The notes beneath the pieces are model-generated. The model ran no database searches. It saw only the letters and a program-made list of their open reading frames with translations, and was not told the origin of the DNA. A DNA stretch of 27,396 nt from a virus. Location of the stretch: the IMG/VR virus record IMGVR_UViG_3300027782_000297, positions 1 through 27,396 of that record; one strand, written 5' to 3'. Numbering within the stretch: the first letter of the stretch is position 1; the number at the start of each line of letters is the position of its first letter. This document shows, piece by piece, positions 1-7,327 of the stretch. Position numbers and translations under genes: made by a program.

Positions 1-50
1 TTAGTGTCATTGTGGATGGTTACCCCATCTCTTACTATTCTTATTCCCAT
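1..50 (-). CDS. 5' end of an unidentified leftward gene, cut by the window edge
   Basis: An ATG on the minus strand at 50..48 opens a frame of 16 codons that stays open to the left edge (protein begins MGIRIVRDGVTIHND). It starts 18 nt after the stop of the collagen-like gene and its leader is A/T-rich, like those of other starts here. It continues the late leftward transcription unit. The fragment is too short to identify. Confidence 0.5.
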   Translation of the reverse strand, partial: MGIRIVRDGVTIHNDT

Positions 51-68
51 ATTTATTTTATTACTTTA

Positions 69-2534
69 TTAACTTAATGATCCTCTTAAATTTCCACCAC
101 CACCAATGTTAAAACATCTCCAAGTTATACCATTTCCAAATGCAATAGTTTTATTTTGATTATATTGATTACCTGTTGCTATTGTTGGAGCAAATGTATT
201 AACAACATTTATATGACCTGTAGTTGTTTCTGATGCATAAAAAGTAATATTTCGTGAGTTGGTAGCACCATCATTGAATATCCAAACTTTAACTTCTCTA
301 CCTTCAGTTAAATTGTTAATAAATATTGATCTATTAGCAGTAAAAGCAACAATCCAAGTAACCCTATCATATAATGAAGCATCTACTGTTAAATTACCAT
401 CTAATGTACTATTCAAATATGTATATGTTGCTGGTGATGTTCCTGAAGTTCCATTAGTTCCATTAACACCTGAAGTTCCGTTAGTCCCATTGGCACCACT
501 TGTTCCATTTGTACCATTGATACCTGAAGTTCCATTGACCCCCGATGTCCCATTAGTTCCGTTAATACCTGATGTTCCGTTTGTACCATTAGTTCCGTTA
601 ATACCTGATGTTCCATTTGTACCATTTACCCCCGATGTTCCATTTGTTCCTGTCGCTCCATTTATTCCTGATGTTCCGTTTGTACCTGACACACCTGATG
701 TTCCGTTAGTTCCTGATAAACCTGAAGTCCCGTTTGTACCATTTGATCCCGATGTTCCACTTGTCCCTGAAGGTGTTGTTACTACAATAAATAATATTGG
801 GTCATTATTTGAAAAAGAGTGAGTAGATGTAACCAAACTTACTCCATAAGTCCAATATGTTGAATTATCCGTTTTACTTGTAATAGTCCAAGTTTGATAA
901 TTTAAATGACTTGATTCATCTTGAATAGTGATAACACTTCCAACTGAAAGATTACCTAAAAATAAATCAACATTAACATTACCTTGTTCTAATTCAGAAA
1001 CATTAATACTAGTTGAAGCTGATTGAGTAACATTATTCCAAATAATATGTCCATTACCAGGATTACCTGATTGACTATTTGTTTTTGCTTGATAATTAAA
1101 AAATGAATTTGAAAGTCCATCTTGACCTGATGTTCCTGACGATCCATTAGTTCCGTTAGTCCCTGATATACCTGATGTTCCATTAGAACCTGATGTTCCA
1201 TTTACACCACTTGTTCCGTTAGTCCCTGATATACCACTTGTACCATTAGATCCTGATGTTCCATTTACACCACTTGTTCCGTTAGTCCCTGATATACCAC
1301 TTGTTCCATTAGATCCTGAAGTCCCTCGTGTCCCACTTGTACCATTAGTACCTGATATACCACTTGTACCATTAGTACCTGATATACCACTTGTTCCTGA
1401 TGTCCCCCTTGTTCCACTTGTTCCATTAACACCTGATGTTCCTGATGATCCTGAACTACCATTATTTCCACTTATTCCTGATGTTCCATTTGTACCTGAA
1501 TTACCTGATGTACCACTTGTACCTCTAGTTCCTGATGTTCCGTTAGTTCCTGATACACCTGATGTACCACTACTACCATTTGTTCCTGAAGTTCCGTTTG
1601 TTCCAACAGAAACAATACTAGACCAACTATAAGATACACCATCTAAAGTAAGAGTATCAATATCAATTTGAAGATTGTTTGATGCATCATTATTATCTAC
1701 CATTCTTATGGTAGGGAAAGCATTATCATTAAGATATAATGTTCTATTATTTGTAAAGTTTGTTGATTGAATTGAAGCATTACCAATTCCACCATAATTA
1801 CTTATACCATTTCCTTGATTAACAACTTGTTGTAAGTTTTGAGTACCACCACCTCCTGTAATTCCACTAACACTAATTGTATTACCATTAAGGGATGTTA
1901 AGGTTAATTCTGTTGTTCCACTATTATATGTCCCACCTGTATATGCATATTCTTGGAAATTATTACAATCTAATAATGTTTCACAAGTAAGTAATGTAGC
2001 ATATGTTGATTGATTTGGTTGAACGATAATTGTGGTTGGGGCTTCAGGTATAATACAATTGACTTGTCTTATTCTTAATACAAATCTTGCCACAATACCT
2101 GTCGCTTTGTCAGTTGTTTCATCTACCGCTGGATAGAATGATACGTCCTGTGATATCAATACACCATATTGTTGCCAATCATTTTGAATATGAACAATTA
2201 AATCCTGAACACATTGCAACATATCACTCAATATCTCCTGTGAATTGTCTGATGGGAAACCATTTGTATCCAAGTAGTTCTCTTGGATATTGATTTTATC
2301 CATAAACATAATGGAAAATGATATATCAGGTATGGCTGATTTATTATTTGATGCCGTAGCAATGTTATTATCTTCATTTAGAATCGTCCACATATAAGGG
2401 AAATTCATCTGACGTGATGTTCCAATATCATATGGTTCTCCAAATCCATAATCATTTAAGATATAGTGGTTCTCTTGGAAATTCTGAAACCAATCTATTA
2501 ACTGATTAAGTGTTACTATACTTGTTATACTCAT
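69..2534 (-). CDS. collagen-like repeat virion protein (probable tail fibre), 821 aa
   Basis: The N-terminal part (about residues 1-165) looks like a compact globular domain with a central DISFSIMFMDK strand and an EILSDMLQCVQDLI helix. This pattern occurs in conserved Bacteroidota phage structural proteins, but I cannot name the family with certainty. Residues 311-473 and 590-698 are Gly-X-Y collagen repeats (GTS, GTN, GIS, GIN, GVN). They are separated by a roughly 115-residue non-collagen domain (474-588). The C-terminal 120 residues are beta-rich and end Gly-rich. Collagen repeats in phages form triple-helical shafts, so a trimeric fibre is the expected structure. The ATG overlaps the stop of the preceding frameshifted chaperone frame (TAATG), suggesting translational coupling. 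It could be a head fibre rather than a tail fibre, since the sequence alone does not place it in the virion. Confidence 0.8.
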   Translation of the reverse strand: MSITSIVTLNQLIDWFQNFQENHYILNDYGFGEPYDIGTSRQMNFPYMWTILNEDNNIATASNNKSAIPDISFSIMFMDKINIQENYLDTNGFPSDNSQEILSDMLQCVQDLIVHIQNDWQQYGVLISQDVSFYPAVDETTDKATGIVARFVLRIRQVNCIIPEAPTTIIVQPNQSTYATLLTCETLLDCNNFQEYAYTGGTYNSGTTELTLTSLNGNTISVSGITGGGGTQNLQQVVNQGNGISNYGGIGNASIQSTNFTNNRTLYLNDNAFPTIRMVDNNDASNNLQIDIDTLTLDGVSYSWSSIVSVGTNGTSGTNGSSGTSGVSGTNGTSGTRGTSGTSGNSGTNGTSGISGNNGSSGSSGTSGVNGTSGTRGTSGTSGISGTNGTSGISGTNGTSGTRGTSGSNGTSGISGTNGTSGVNGTSGSNGTSGISGTNGTSGVNGTSGSNGTSGISGTNGTNGSSGTSGQDGLSNSFFNYQAKTNSQSGNPGNGHIIWNNVTQSASTSINVSELEQGNVNVDLFLGNLSVGSVITIQDESSHLNYQTWTITSKTDNSTYWTYGVSLVTSTHSFSNNDPILFIVVTTPSGTSGTSGSNGTNGTSGLSGTNGTSGVSGTNGTSGINGATGTNGTSGVNGTNGTSGINGTNGTNGTSGINGTNGTSGVNGTSGINGTNGTSGANGTNGTSGVNGTNGTSGTSPATYTYLNSTLDGNLTVDASLYDRVTWIVAFTANRSIFINNLTEGREVKVWIFNDGATNSRNITFYASETTTGHINVVNTFAPTIATGNQYNQNKTIAFGNGITWRCFNIGGGGNLRGSLS
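441..767 (-). repeat. collagen-coding repeat block 2 of the 821-aa protein
   Basis: This DNA encodes about 109 residues of Gly-X-Y triplets with strongly recurrent GTS, GTN, GIN and GVN units. The 9-bp-periodic sequence resembles the other collagen blocks in the window and is a likely substrate for slippage or recombination. Confidence 0.85.
1116..1604 (-). repeat. collagen-coding repeat block 1 of the 821-aa protein
   Basis: This DNA encodes about 163 residues of Gly-X-Y repeats. Higher-order units recur, such as GSNGTSGISGTNGTSGVN, which appears nearly unchanged several times between residues 407 and 460. That suggests expansion by unit duplication. Confidence 0.85.
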
Positions 2535-3330
2535 TATAGTGTGTTTTTATTTTTTAATTCTTCTTTATTCTTAAAATATCCCAACCAATTCAGACAATGA
2601 ACATATGCCATCTTATATACCTCATCTTCTTTTAGTTTTAACTTATCCATTAGAGTATAAACAAAATCCAACCATATATATCGGTTATCCATTTTCTTTT
2701 TATCCCCCAATTTCTTGGCAAATCTTTCGTTATCAGTTTTTACTTCTCGTTGTTTTTGGAAGAGTCCATCGTATTGTTGTGTGATGAATCCCTTCCAGTT
2801 AAAAAAAAAGAGAATATGTGGTTAATTTCATTTATTTTAATCTTTTTAAAACTTTCCTCACGAGACATAAAACTTGTCTTGTATGATTCTAACTTACCAT
2901 TTTCTTTTTTCTTACGTAAGAAGATACATAATAACTTAGACATCACCTTTTTTATATCTCCTTCTGCTGATTGTAAGATCGTCTCAATTGAAATAACCTC
3001 ACCAGCAGTATACTTATTGAACTCTGTATATAGGAAATATTCTTCACCATCTACAATTACTGATTCTTTTTTATTTTCTGTAACTGGTTCATATACGAAT
3101 GCCAAGTTTTTAATCAATTCTTTGAAATCCTCGTAATCAATTTGTTCAATTATATCCCTACTAATTCCTGTCAACTTATGGATCACCTCAAATGTATAGA
3201 ACATACCTTGATGTATATTCGTATCAATTGAGTATAAATTCATAAATTGTTGTATCGTTACCTCTGACCAATCTGTTGGAAATTGGTATTCTTGTAATTC
3301 TTCATCTACTTCAACGTTAATCTGTATCAT
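2534..3330 (-). CDS. predicted -1 frameshift product of the tail assembly chaperone gene, 265 aa
   Basis: The 196-aa frame beginning at 3330 passes through T TTT TTA at 2806..2800. A -1 slip there gives 177 residues from the first frame plus 88 from the -1 frame (beginning NWKGFITQQYDG, ending ELKNKNTL). The stop is TAA at 2536..2534, which overlaps the ATG of the next gene as TAATG. Just upstream of the heptamer the -1 frame has TGA and TAA stops, and its first ATG is only at 2692, so most of it has no start of its own. The extension is lysine- and acid-rich with aromatic residues and looks like real coding sequence. Tail assembly chaperones of long-tailed phages are classically made as a short and a frameshifted long form (lambda gpG/gpGT). 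I infer the same here. A sequencing error in the T9 run would be the alternative. Confidence 0.7.
2740..3330 (-). CDS. tail assembly chaperone-like protein, short form, 196 aa
   Basis: The protein begins MIQINVEVDEELQEYQFPTDW and contains a SEVTIQQFMNLYSI segment and a LTGISRDIIEQI segment. The layout of a beta-rich N-terminus followed by helices resembles tail assembly chaperones of Bacteroidota phages. That assignment is by pattern and by the frameshift arrangement, not by a database match. The last 19 residues (after the slippery site) are Ser/Asn-rich and look like a non-conserved out-of-frame tail. It lies 44 nt downstream of TerL, whereas in most long-tailed phages the chaperone gene lies between the tail tube and tape measure genes. 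Confidence 0.6.
   Translation of the reverse strand: MIQINVEVDEELQEYQFPTDWSEVTIQQFMNLYSIDTNIHQGMFYTFEVIHKLTGISRDIIEQIDYEDFKELIKNLAFVYEPVTENKKESVIVDGEEYFLYTEFNKYTAGEVISIETILQSAEGDIKKVMSKLLCIFLRKKKENGKLESYKTSFMSREESFKKIKINEINHIFSFFLTGRDSSHNNTMDSSKNNEK
2757..2806 (-). promoter_or_regulatory. -1 programmed frameshift signal: T TTT TTA heptamer plus downstream stem
   Basis: The heptamer T TTT TTA (2806..2800) is in the correct phase for the upstream frame and is the same slippery sequence used by HIV-1 gag-pol. Two bases after it, TGGAAGGG (2797..2790) can pair with CTCTTCCA (2764..2757), giving eight pairs including one G-U around a 25-nt loop. The 2-nt spacer is shorter than the usual 5-9 nt, so the stem may act only after partial opening or may be incidental. 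Confidence 0.65.
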
Positions 3331-3374
3331 AATTCTTTTTATTAAAAATAAATATCTCCACTAGGGAAATGTTT

Positions 3375-4577
3375 TTATGCATTCATAAATCCTACGAATG
3401 GTTTATTACCACCTTCTTTTCGTTTACCCAATTTCATCATTATACCATACCTCATCGCATCCATTGCGTGATTGTACATATCAATGGGTTCAGGGTCATA
3501 TCCCCCATTTCTATTCTTCTTATACATATACTTGGATAGTTCTTCAAGGACATTAGTTGATCGTCGTGTAATAAGTAATTTATACTCTTGAACTAATTGA
3601 ATACCAAACTTAACACTATCCTTACCTTTCTCAACGGGTTTAACTTGATGTCCATATCGTTTTAGTTCAGCAATGGACTTAGGTTCAGCTGAGTCAGAAA
3701 AGATCTCACCAGTGACACCATTCTGTTTCATCAAATTTGATAGTTCACTATTAAGAACTCCCGTCTGATATACAACCTCATCAATAATTAAATTATCATT
3801 ATACTTATATATCCCAATCAATGCTGCTGGATCTGAACTAAAACCAAAATCTAATCCCCAACATAACAATCTTGCTTCTTCAGGTATCTTATCTATTACT
3901 TCATAATCCTTATAGATCGTTCCTTCAACTGATCCAATTTCCCCTAACCCATAAACTTTCCACCAATTCTCCCAATATGATGATGTCTTACCTTTATCCC
4001 TATTCATTTCTAATGATGATATTATATCTTCTGATAACGCTTCATTGTCTTTATATGTAAGGATAAGTAATTCTGAATTTGGTTGTGTTAGAACTTCTGT
4101 ATGAACCCAAAATGATGAGGTTGGGTTAAAGTCAATATAGATGTCCTGATCGGTTCTCATTTCTAATTGAAGGTAGGCATCATAGTTTATATTGTTTGCC
4201 TCATTCATATATAAGATATTTCTTCTTGCTCCCCTTAGTCGTTCTTCTGAATCACAACTAAAAAACTCTATATATGATCCATTTGTAAATGTGTATTTTA
4301 ATAGGGTCTTATTATAATTGTTGGGGATATACCTATTAGTGTTTTTCATTATAGACAGGAAATCTTTTAGACAACCCCTTCTAAGATGCGGTATTGTTTC
4401 TGATACAATAGAGATCTCAAGGTTAGGTTGTTTGATTGCCTTATCAATTAGGGTGGCAAGGATTGAAAATGTCTTTGATGCTGAAGTTCCCCCTTGTATT
4501 ATTTTAATACGGGACTTCATTTTTCTAATCTTTCTTAATGCCGTAGTGTATATGAACTTATTCTTCTCCTTCGTCAT
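3375..4577 (-). CDS. terL: terminase large subunit (TerL), PBSX/Terminase_3 type
   Basis: This 400-aa protein is the ATP-driven packaging motor and headful or site-specific nuclease. The ATPase domain has a Walker A variant GGTSASKT (residues 29-36) and a Walker B region ILYMNEAN (121-128). The nuclease domain shows the expected acidic residues: D243 in GLDFGFSSDP, D295 in IFSDSAEPKS and D373 in HAMDAMRYG. The length is normal for this family. Its start overlaps the end of TerS by 20 nt, as expected for a terminase pair. I see no inactivating change. Confidence 0.94.
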   Translation of the reverse strand: MTKEKNKFIYTTALRKIRKMKSRIKIIQGGTSASKTFSILATLIDKAIKQPNLEISIVSETIPHLRRGCLKDFLSIMKNTNRYIPNNYNKTLLKYTFTNGSYIEFFSCDSEERLRGARRNILYMNEANNINYDAYLQLEMRTDQDIYIDFNPTSSFWVHTEVLTQPNSELLILTYKDNEALSEDIISSLEMNRDKGKTSSYWENWWKVYGLGEIGSVEGTIYKDYEVIDKIPEEARLLCWGLDFGFSSDPAALIGIYKYNDNLIIDEVVYQTGVLNSELSNLMKQNGVTGEIFSDSAEPKSIAELKRYGHQVKPVEKGKDSVKFGIQLVQEYKLLITRRSTNVLEELSKYMYKKNRNGGYDPEPIDMYNHAMDAMRYGIMMKLGKRKEGGNKPFVGFMNA

Positions 4578-4956
4578 CTAAGAATAATGGTTGTTCTGTA
4601 ATGGTTATCTCTGTCTGTTGTTTTATTGGGGCATCCAATCCCAATAACTTAGCAAGTTGAGCCAATGACTTATTCCAATTCCCCCTGTCAATAAAGTTTT
4701 CATCTGTTTTTGCTGATTCAATCAATTCCAAGTACTCCTTAATAAGGAACTCACGGGTTACTTCTAACTTCTCTGATGTCTTATTCATCTGTTCTTGGAG
4801 GTATTCTTCAATTTTAGCATTTTTGAGCAATCTATCCCCACTAGGACCAGCCACACTATCACTAACTCCATAGACAGATTTGTATGCTTGAGTAGCATTA
4901 AGACCATTTGCTAAATACTCATCACAGAATGATTTATGTTTTGCTGATAGTTTCAT
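4558..4956 (-). CDS. terS: terminase small subunit (TerS), Terminase_2 type
   Basis: I chose the ATG at 4956 (protein begins MKLSAKHKSFCDEYL, 132 aa) because it overlaps the stop of the upstream gene as TAATG. The reading frame could start at 4995, which would add 13 Lys-rich residues. The N-terminal helix-turn-helix shows the Terminase_2 pattern: KHKSFCDEYLANGLNATQAY, then RLLKNAKIEEYL. A helical oligomerisation region and an acidic C-terminus (LFLDDEGEE) follow. It recognises phage DNA and recruits TerL, encoded directly downstream. Confidence 0.87.
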   Translation of the reverse strand: MKLSAKHKSFCDEYLANGLNATQAYKSVYGVSDSVAGPSGDRLLKNAKIEEYLQEQMNKTSEKLEVTREFLIKEYLELIESAKTDENFIDRGNWNKSLAQLAKLLGLDAPIKQQTEITITEQPLFLDDEGEE

Positions 4957-5294
4957 TATCCTTTGTTTTTCTTTCTTTTTGAACATTTGGTACATCCAAC
5001 TTTATTTGCTTCAACAATATCCACATCTATTTCAGGTGCTACCATATCAAATAATGGTTCTTCTAATAATGGTTCTATTGTACTAATTACATCTTCAATT
5101 ATCTCTTGAGTTTCCAACCAATTTAGTATCATACTTTGTCCGTGCTTCATTTGAGCTGAACATTTGGTACATACATTATACTTTGGATCAATCTTCTCTC
5201 TAATCACATTTTCCATATCTAAAGCGTGTGATTTTGACATTCTATGTAGTGTTGCAAGATAATTACAATGATCATAAAATTGTTGTGTTATCAT
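4956..5294 (-). CDS. small zinc-ribbon-like protein upstream of TerS
   Basis: This 112-aa protein (start ATG 5294) has two CxxC knuckles, CTKCSAQMKHG near the middle and CTKCSKRKKNK at the end, plus an acidic stretch between them. Four cysteines in two CxxC pairs can bind one zinc ion. Its position just before TerS, with a TAATG overlap, suggests a packaging or DNA-binding accessory role. I do not recognise the family. The frame stays open to 5390, but only with a TTG start. That extension contains a second copy of the DHCNYL motif. Confidence 0.6.
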   Translation of the reverse strand: MITQQFYDHCNYLATLHRMSKSHALDMENVIREKIDPKYNVCTKCSAQMKHGQSMILNWLETQEIIEDVISTIEPLLEEPLFDMVAPEIDVDIVEANKVGCTKCSKRKKNKG

Positions 5295-5376
5295 ATATTC
5301 TTTTTTAATTAAATATATAACTATTTGATTTGTTGTGAAGGGTGTGGGTAGGTAATTACAATGATCACAAAAATTA
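5254..5376. repeat. imperfect direct repeat, 93-bp spacing, around a gene start
   Basis: AATTACAATGATCA occurs at 5261-5274 and again at 5354-5367, with similar flanks, exactly 93 bp (31 codons) apart. In the minus-strand frame both copies read DHCNYL. The near copy lies inside the zinc-ribbon gene and the far copy lies upstream of its likely start. It may be a duplicated gene start or a paired protein-binding site (it contains TGATCA). Confidence 0.5.
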
Positions 5377-5417
5377 CTTACTACCCACAATTATAAACCT
5401 ACAACAAACAATAAAGA

Positions 5418-5471
5418 AGAGAGGGGGTGTAGATAAAAAAAATATAAACTAAACAATAGTGCCCCCTCTCT
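5418..5471. other. 10-bp inverted repeat with 34-nt loop in a 220-bp gene-free gap
   Basis: AGAGAGGGGG (5418-5427) is exactly complementary to CCCCCTCTCT (5462-5471). It is the most GC-rich feature of the gap between the 79-aa gene and the zinc-ribbon gene (5295-5514). The long loop and lack of a U-tract argue against a simple terminator. A protein site or RNA structure is possible. Confidence 0.4.
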
Positions 5472-5514
5472 GTATACTCCTTTAATTATAAATATACTTG
5501 TTAATCAGTAAATA

Positions 5515-5754
5515 TTATTCGTTATCTTCCAAGTAAGTTTGGATTGTTTCTAATCTCTGACCTATTTCTTTGGAATATCCATTTTCTACATAATCTACAA
5601 CTACATTTGTGATGGATACTAACTCTTTTAACGTTAAACAACGATTACAACTATTACTCCATTCCAACACGGTTTTTAATGAACTCTGTGTTGCTATTTG
5701 GCGTGATGTACTTTGTGGTTGTTTTTTTGGATTTTCTAATGGTGTCTGTGGCAT
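5515..5754 (-). CDS. hypothetical protein, 79 aa
   Basis: The N-terminus is Gln/Ser/Pro-rich and probably disordered. It is followed by a helical segment (LKTVLEWSNSCNRCLTLKELVSITNVVVDYVENGYS) with one CxxC pair and an acidic end. It lies 14 nt after the 71-aa gene and is probably co-transcribed with it from the promoter at 6013-6044. I do not recognise it. Confidence 0.55.
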   Translation of the reverse strand: MPQTPLENPKKQPQSTSRQIATQSSLKTVLEWSNSCNRCLTLKELVSITNVVVDYVENGYSKEIGQRLETIQTYLEDNE

Positions 5755-5768
5755 TTTTCTTTTTTTTA

Positions 5769-5984
5769 TTAATTAATACAATATTCATAATCGGTCTCAG
5801 CCGCTTCTTTCATCATTTCATACTCTTCATCCATCTTGGAACAGATAACGTCGTATGCATACTCCATACTTTCTTTATACTGATTCCACTGATCATTAAG
5901 TTCTTTATTCTTTTGTTCTACCCAAGCGATGTACTCAGGGTCTTGACATTGTTGCTCCATTAGAGCGTCTACTAAATTACACAT
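5769..5984 (-). CDS. hypothetical acidic protein, 71 aa
   Basis: This is a small, strongly acidic, Tyr/Met/Glu-rich, mostly helical protein (for example WVEQKNKELNDQWNQYKESM) with a few scattered cysteines. It is the first gene after a very good Bacteroidota-type promoter (6013-6044). Its A/T-rich leader is typical of this genome. No family is recognised. Confidence 0.6.
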   Translation of the reverse strand: MCNLVDALMEQQCQDPEYIAWVEQKNKELNDQWNQYKESMEYAYDVICSKMDEEYEMMKEAAETDYEYCIN

Positions 5985-6012
5985 ATTTTTCTATTTTTTA
6001 TTGTTTATACTA

Positions 6013-6044
6013 CAAATATAATAGATAATATCCGTTTTATCAAA
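6013..6044 (-). promoter_or_regulatory. leftward Bacteroidota-type promoter
   Basis: On the minus strand, TTTG (6044..6041) is followed by 20 nt and then TATATTTG (6020..6013). This matches the -33 TTTG and -7 TAnnTTTG consensus exactly, with standard spacing. The predicted start of transcription is about 20 nt upstream of the ATG at 5984. The -33 box overlaps the end of the preceding sigma-like gene. Confidence 0.75.
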
Positions 6045-6561
6045 TGGTTTTTGGAATATTTTTAATTATTTGATCTTTTATTTTCTTTATTTCGTGAAAA
6101 CTAAGACAATGTGAAATGTTATTTTCTCTTCCAATCTGTCTATGTGTCTTACCTTTAGTGTAGTATTCATGCCATAGGTATTCTTGGAAGTATGTTTTGG
6201 GGATTGTTGTATAAATTTTATCTATGATGAGGTATTTTTCTTCTTTTGTTTGTTTGGTTTCTATATCTGATTCGTCAATCACTTCAATATTTTCTATGTA
6301 TTGAAAATCTTTTATTCTGGTATTCTTGTGGAATCCACTCGTTGAAGATTTAATTTGATTAACACAAGATCTGATGAAGTAGTATTTAAACCATCCATCT
6401 TTAATTACCTTATTAATTTTTTCCTCATTTTCTAAAAACCCAATTGATAACTCACTGATAAGTTCAGGAATTAAGTGGAAGTTTGGTGTGATAATATTTT
6501 GTATTATCTCATAGTATACACTACTCGGTGTCGCAATCTCCACTAATGTCTTCTTCAACAT
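6040..6561 (-). CDS. sigma-70-like / phage transcription regulator, 173 aa
   Basis: Two regions match the outline of a small sigma factor. A helical region-2-like segment (about 35-75) contains GWFKYYFIRSCVNQIKS, followed by a linker. A C-terminal region-4-like segment (about 110-168) has a helix-turn-helix around TKGKTHRQIGRENNISHC. The first residues overlap the 89-aa gene by 41 nt. Phages of Bacteroidota often carry such divergent sigma-like proteins. The role (late transcription activator) is inferred. It could instead be a non-sigma HTH regulator. Confidence 0.55.
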   Translation of the reverse strand: MLKKTLVEIATPSSVYYEIIQNIITPNFHLIPELISELSIGFLENEEKINKVIKDGWFKYYFIRSCVNQIKSSTSGFHKNTRIKDFQYIENIEVIDESDIETKQTKEEKYLIIDKIYTTIPKTYFQEYLWHEYYTKGKTHRQIGRENNISHCLSFHEIKKIKDQIIKNIPKTI

Positions 6562-6790
6562 ATAATGCTATTAGTATTAAATGGGACATACGTCTGATTT
6601 CAGACCCTAATTCAAGATCGTTGGGGTATTCTATTATTAAATCGTGAATAGTCTCTAAAATCAAATTTTGTTCCCGTTTTATGATTGTTAAAATTGTTTC
6701 TTTTAGTGATCTAATTTCTTCACCAAGTGATTGGTCGTTATTTCTATCAATAATTGCCGCCAATATAAACTCTAAAATTGTTTTGTTCAT
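6521..6790 (-). CDS. hypothetical helical protein, 89 aa
   Basis: The protein is almost entirely predicted helix, with Leu/Ile heptad-like spacing and an internal similarity between DQSLGEEIRSLKETIL and DLELGSEIRRMSHLIL. This suggests a two-repeat helical hairpin. Its ATG at 6790 faces away from the rightward genes, so the 6791-6877 gap is a divergent control region. No family is recognised. Confidence 0.55.
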   Translation of the reverse strand: MNKTILEFILAAIIDRNNDQSLGEEIRSLKETILTIIKREQNLILETIHDLIIEYPNDLELGSEIRRMSHLILIALYVEEDISGDCDTE

Positions 6791-6877
6791 ATAATATAAA
6801 TATATAGTTCTTTGATAAAAAACAAACTATTTTTATTATTAGTTGATTTTTTCATAAAATTATACTATTTATTAGAT

Positions 6878-7234
6878 ATGAAAAAACAAAAATTATTACA
6901 ATTAACAAAAGAGGATCTTGTTGAAATTATTTTAATGATTGAAGAATCTAAACCATATGTGGGAAATTTGATTGATAATCTGATTATTGCATTAGATGGT
7001 TCTGGTGTTGCAACTTACTTTGAAAGTTTTTGGTGTGAAAATTTAAAATTAAACAATAAGGCAAGATTGAAATTAAAAACTTATGTAAATGAGTACGGTT
7101 ATAATAATGTCGTTGAAGGTATTGAGATTGCAATATTACAATATGATGATTTTAATGAAGCGATGAATAAATTAGGTGGTATATTATATAATAGATTTGG
7201 TAAAAATATGAACCAAGTAGTTAGATCAAAATGA
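6878..7234 (+). CDS. hypothetical protein at the head of the putative replication module, 118 aa
   Basis: I chose the internal ATG at 6878 over the far ATG at 6812, because the extra 22 residues are hydrophobic low-complexity sequence and would cover the divergent promoter region. The C-terminal part (LKTYVNEYGYNNVVEGIEIAILQYDDFNEAMNKLGGIL) loosely recalls helical C-terminal regions of DnaD-type replication proteins, but I would not assign it. The last codons (MNQ) are encoded by the first iteron of the array downstream. Confidence 0.55.
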   Translation: MKKQKLLQLTKEDLVEIILMIEESKPYVGNLIDNLIIALDGSGVATYFESFWCENLKLNNKARLKLKTYVNEYGYNNVVEGIEIAILQYDDFNEAMNKLGGILYNRFGKNMNQVVRSK

Positions 7235-7327
7235 ACTATAGTAAGTTCAATATGAACCAACTAGTTAGGTCAATATGAACCAAGTGTCAGTCAATATGAA
7301 CCAACTAGTTAGGTCAATATGAACCAA
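7207..7327 (+). repeat. iteron-like array: six repeats at about 22-bp spacing
   Basis: TATGAACCAA occurs at 7207, 7251, 7274, 7295 and 7318. A degenerate copy (AAATGAACTA) sits near 7228. Start-to-start distances are 21-23 bp, two helical turns. The fuller consensus is TCAATATGAACCAACTAGTT, which includes the palindrome AACTAGTT. Repeats phased in this way on one DNA face are typical of iteron origins bound by a replication initiator, or of multi-site operators. Confidence 0.8.

Noticed and set aside
259-822. Long rightward reading frame opposite the collagen block (Pro/Val-rich)
   Set aside because: It is the antisense of the Gly-X-Y repeats, which lack stops in that frame; composition is a mirror of the repeats.
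1116-1604. Regular repeats that could suggest a CRISPR array
   Set aside because: The repeats are 9-bp collagen codon patterns within one long frame, without distinct repeats and unique spacers.
4957-4995. Earlier start for TerS
   Set aside because: It would overlap the upstream gene by 40 nt; the ATG at 4956 forms a TAATG junction and begins the conserved domain.
5295-5390. Extended start of the zinc-ribbon protein
   Set aside because: It needs a TTG start; the ATG at 5294 is ordinary. The repeat inside it is reported separately.
6782-6814. Possible rightward promoter (TTTG, 21 nt, GTTCTTTG) before the 118-aa gene
   Set aside because: The -7 box lacks the required TA, so the match is too weak to call.
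6812-6877. Earlier ATG for the 118-aa gene
   Set aside because: The added 22 residues are hydrophobic low-complexity sequence covering the divergent control region.
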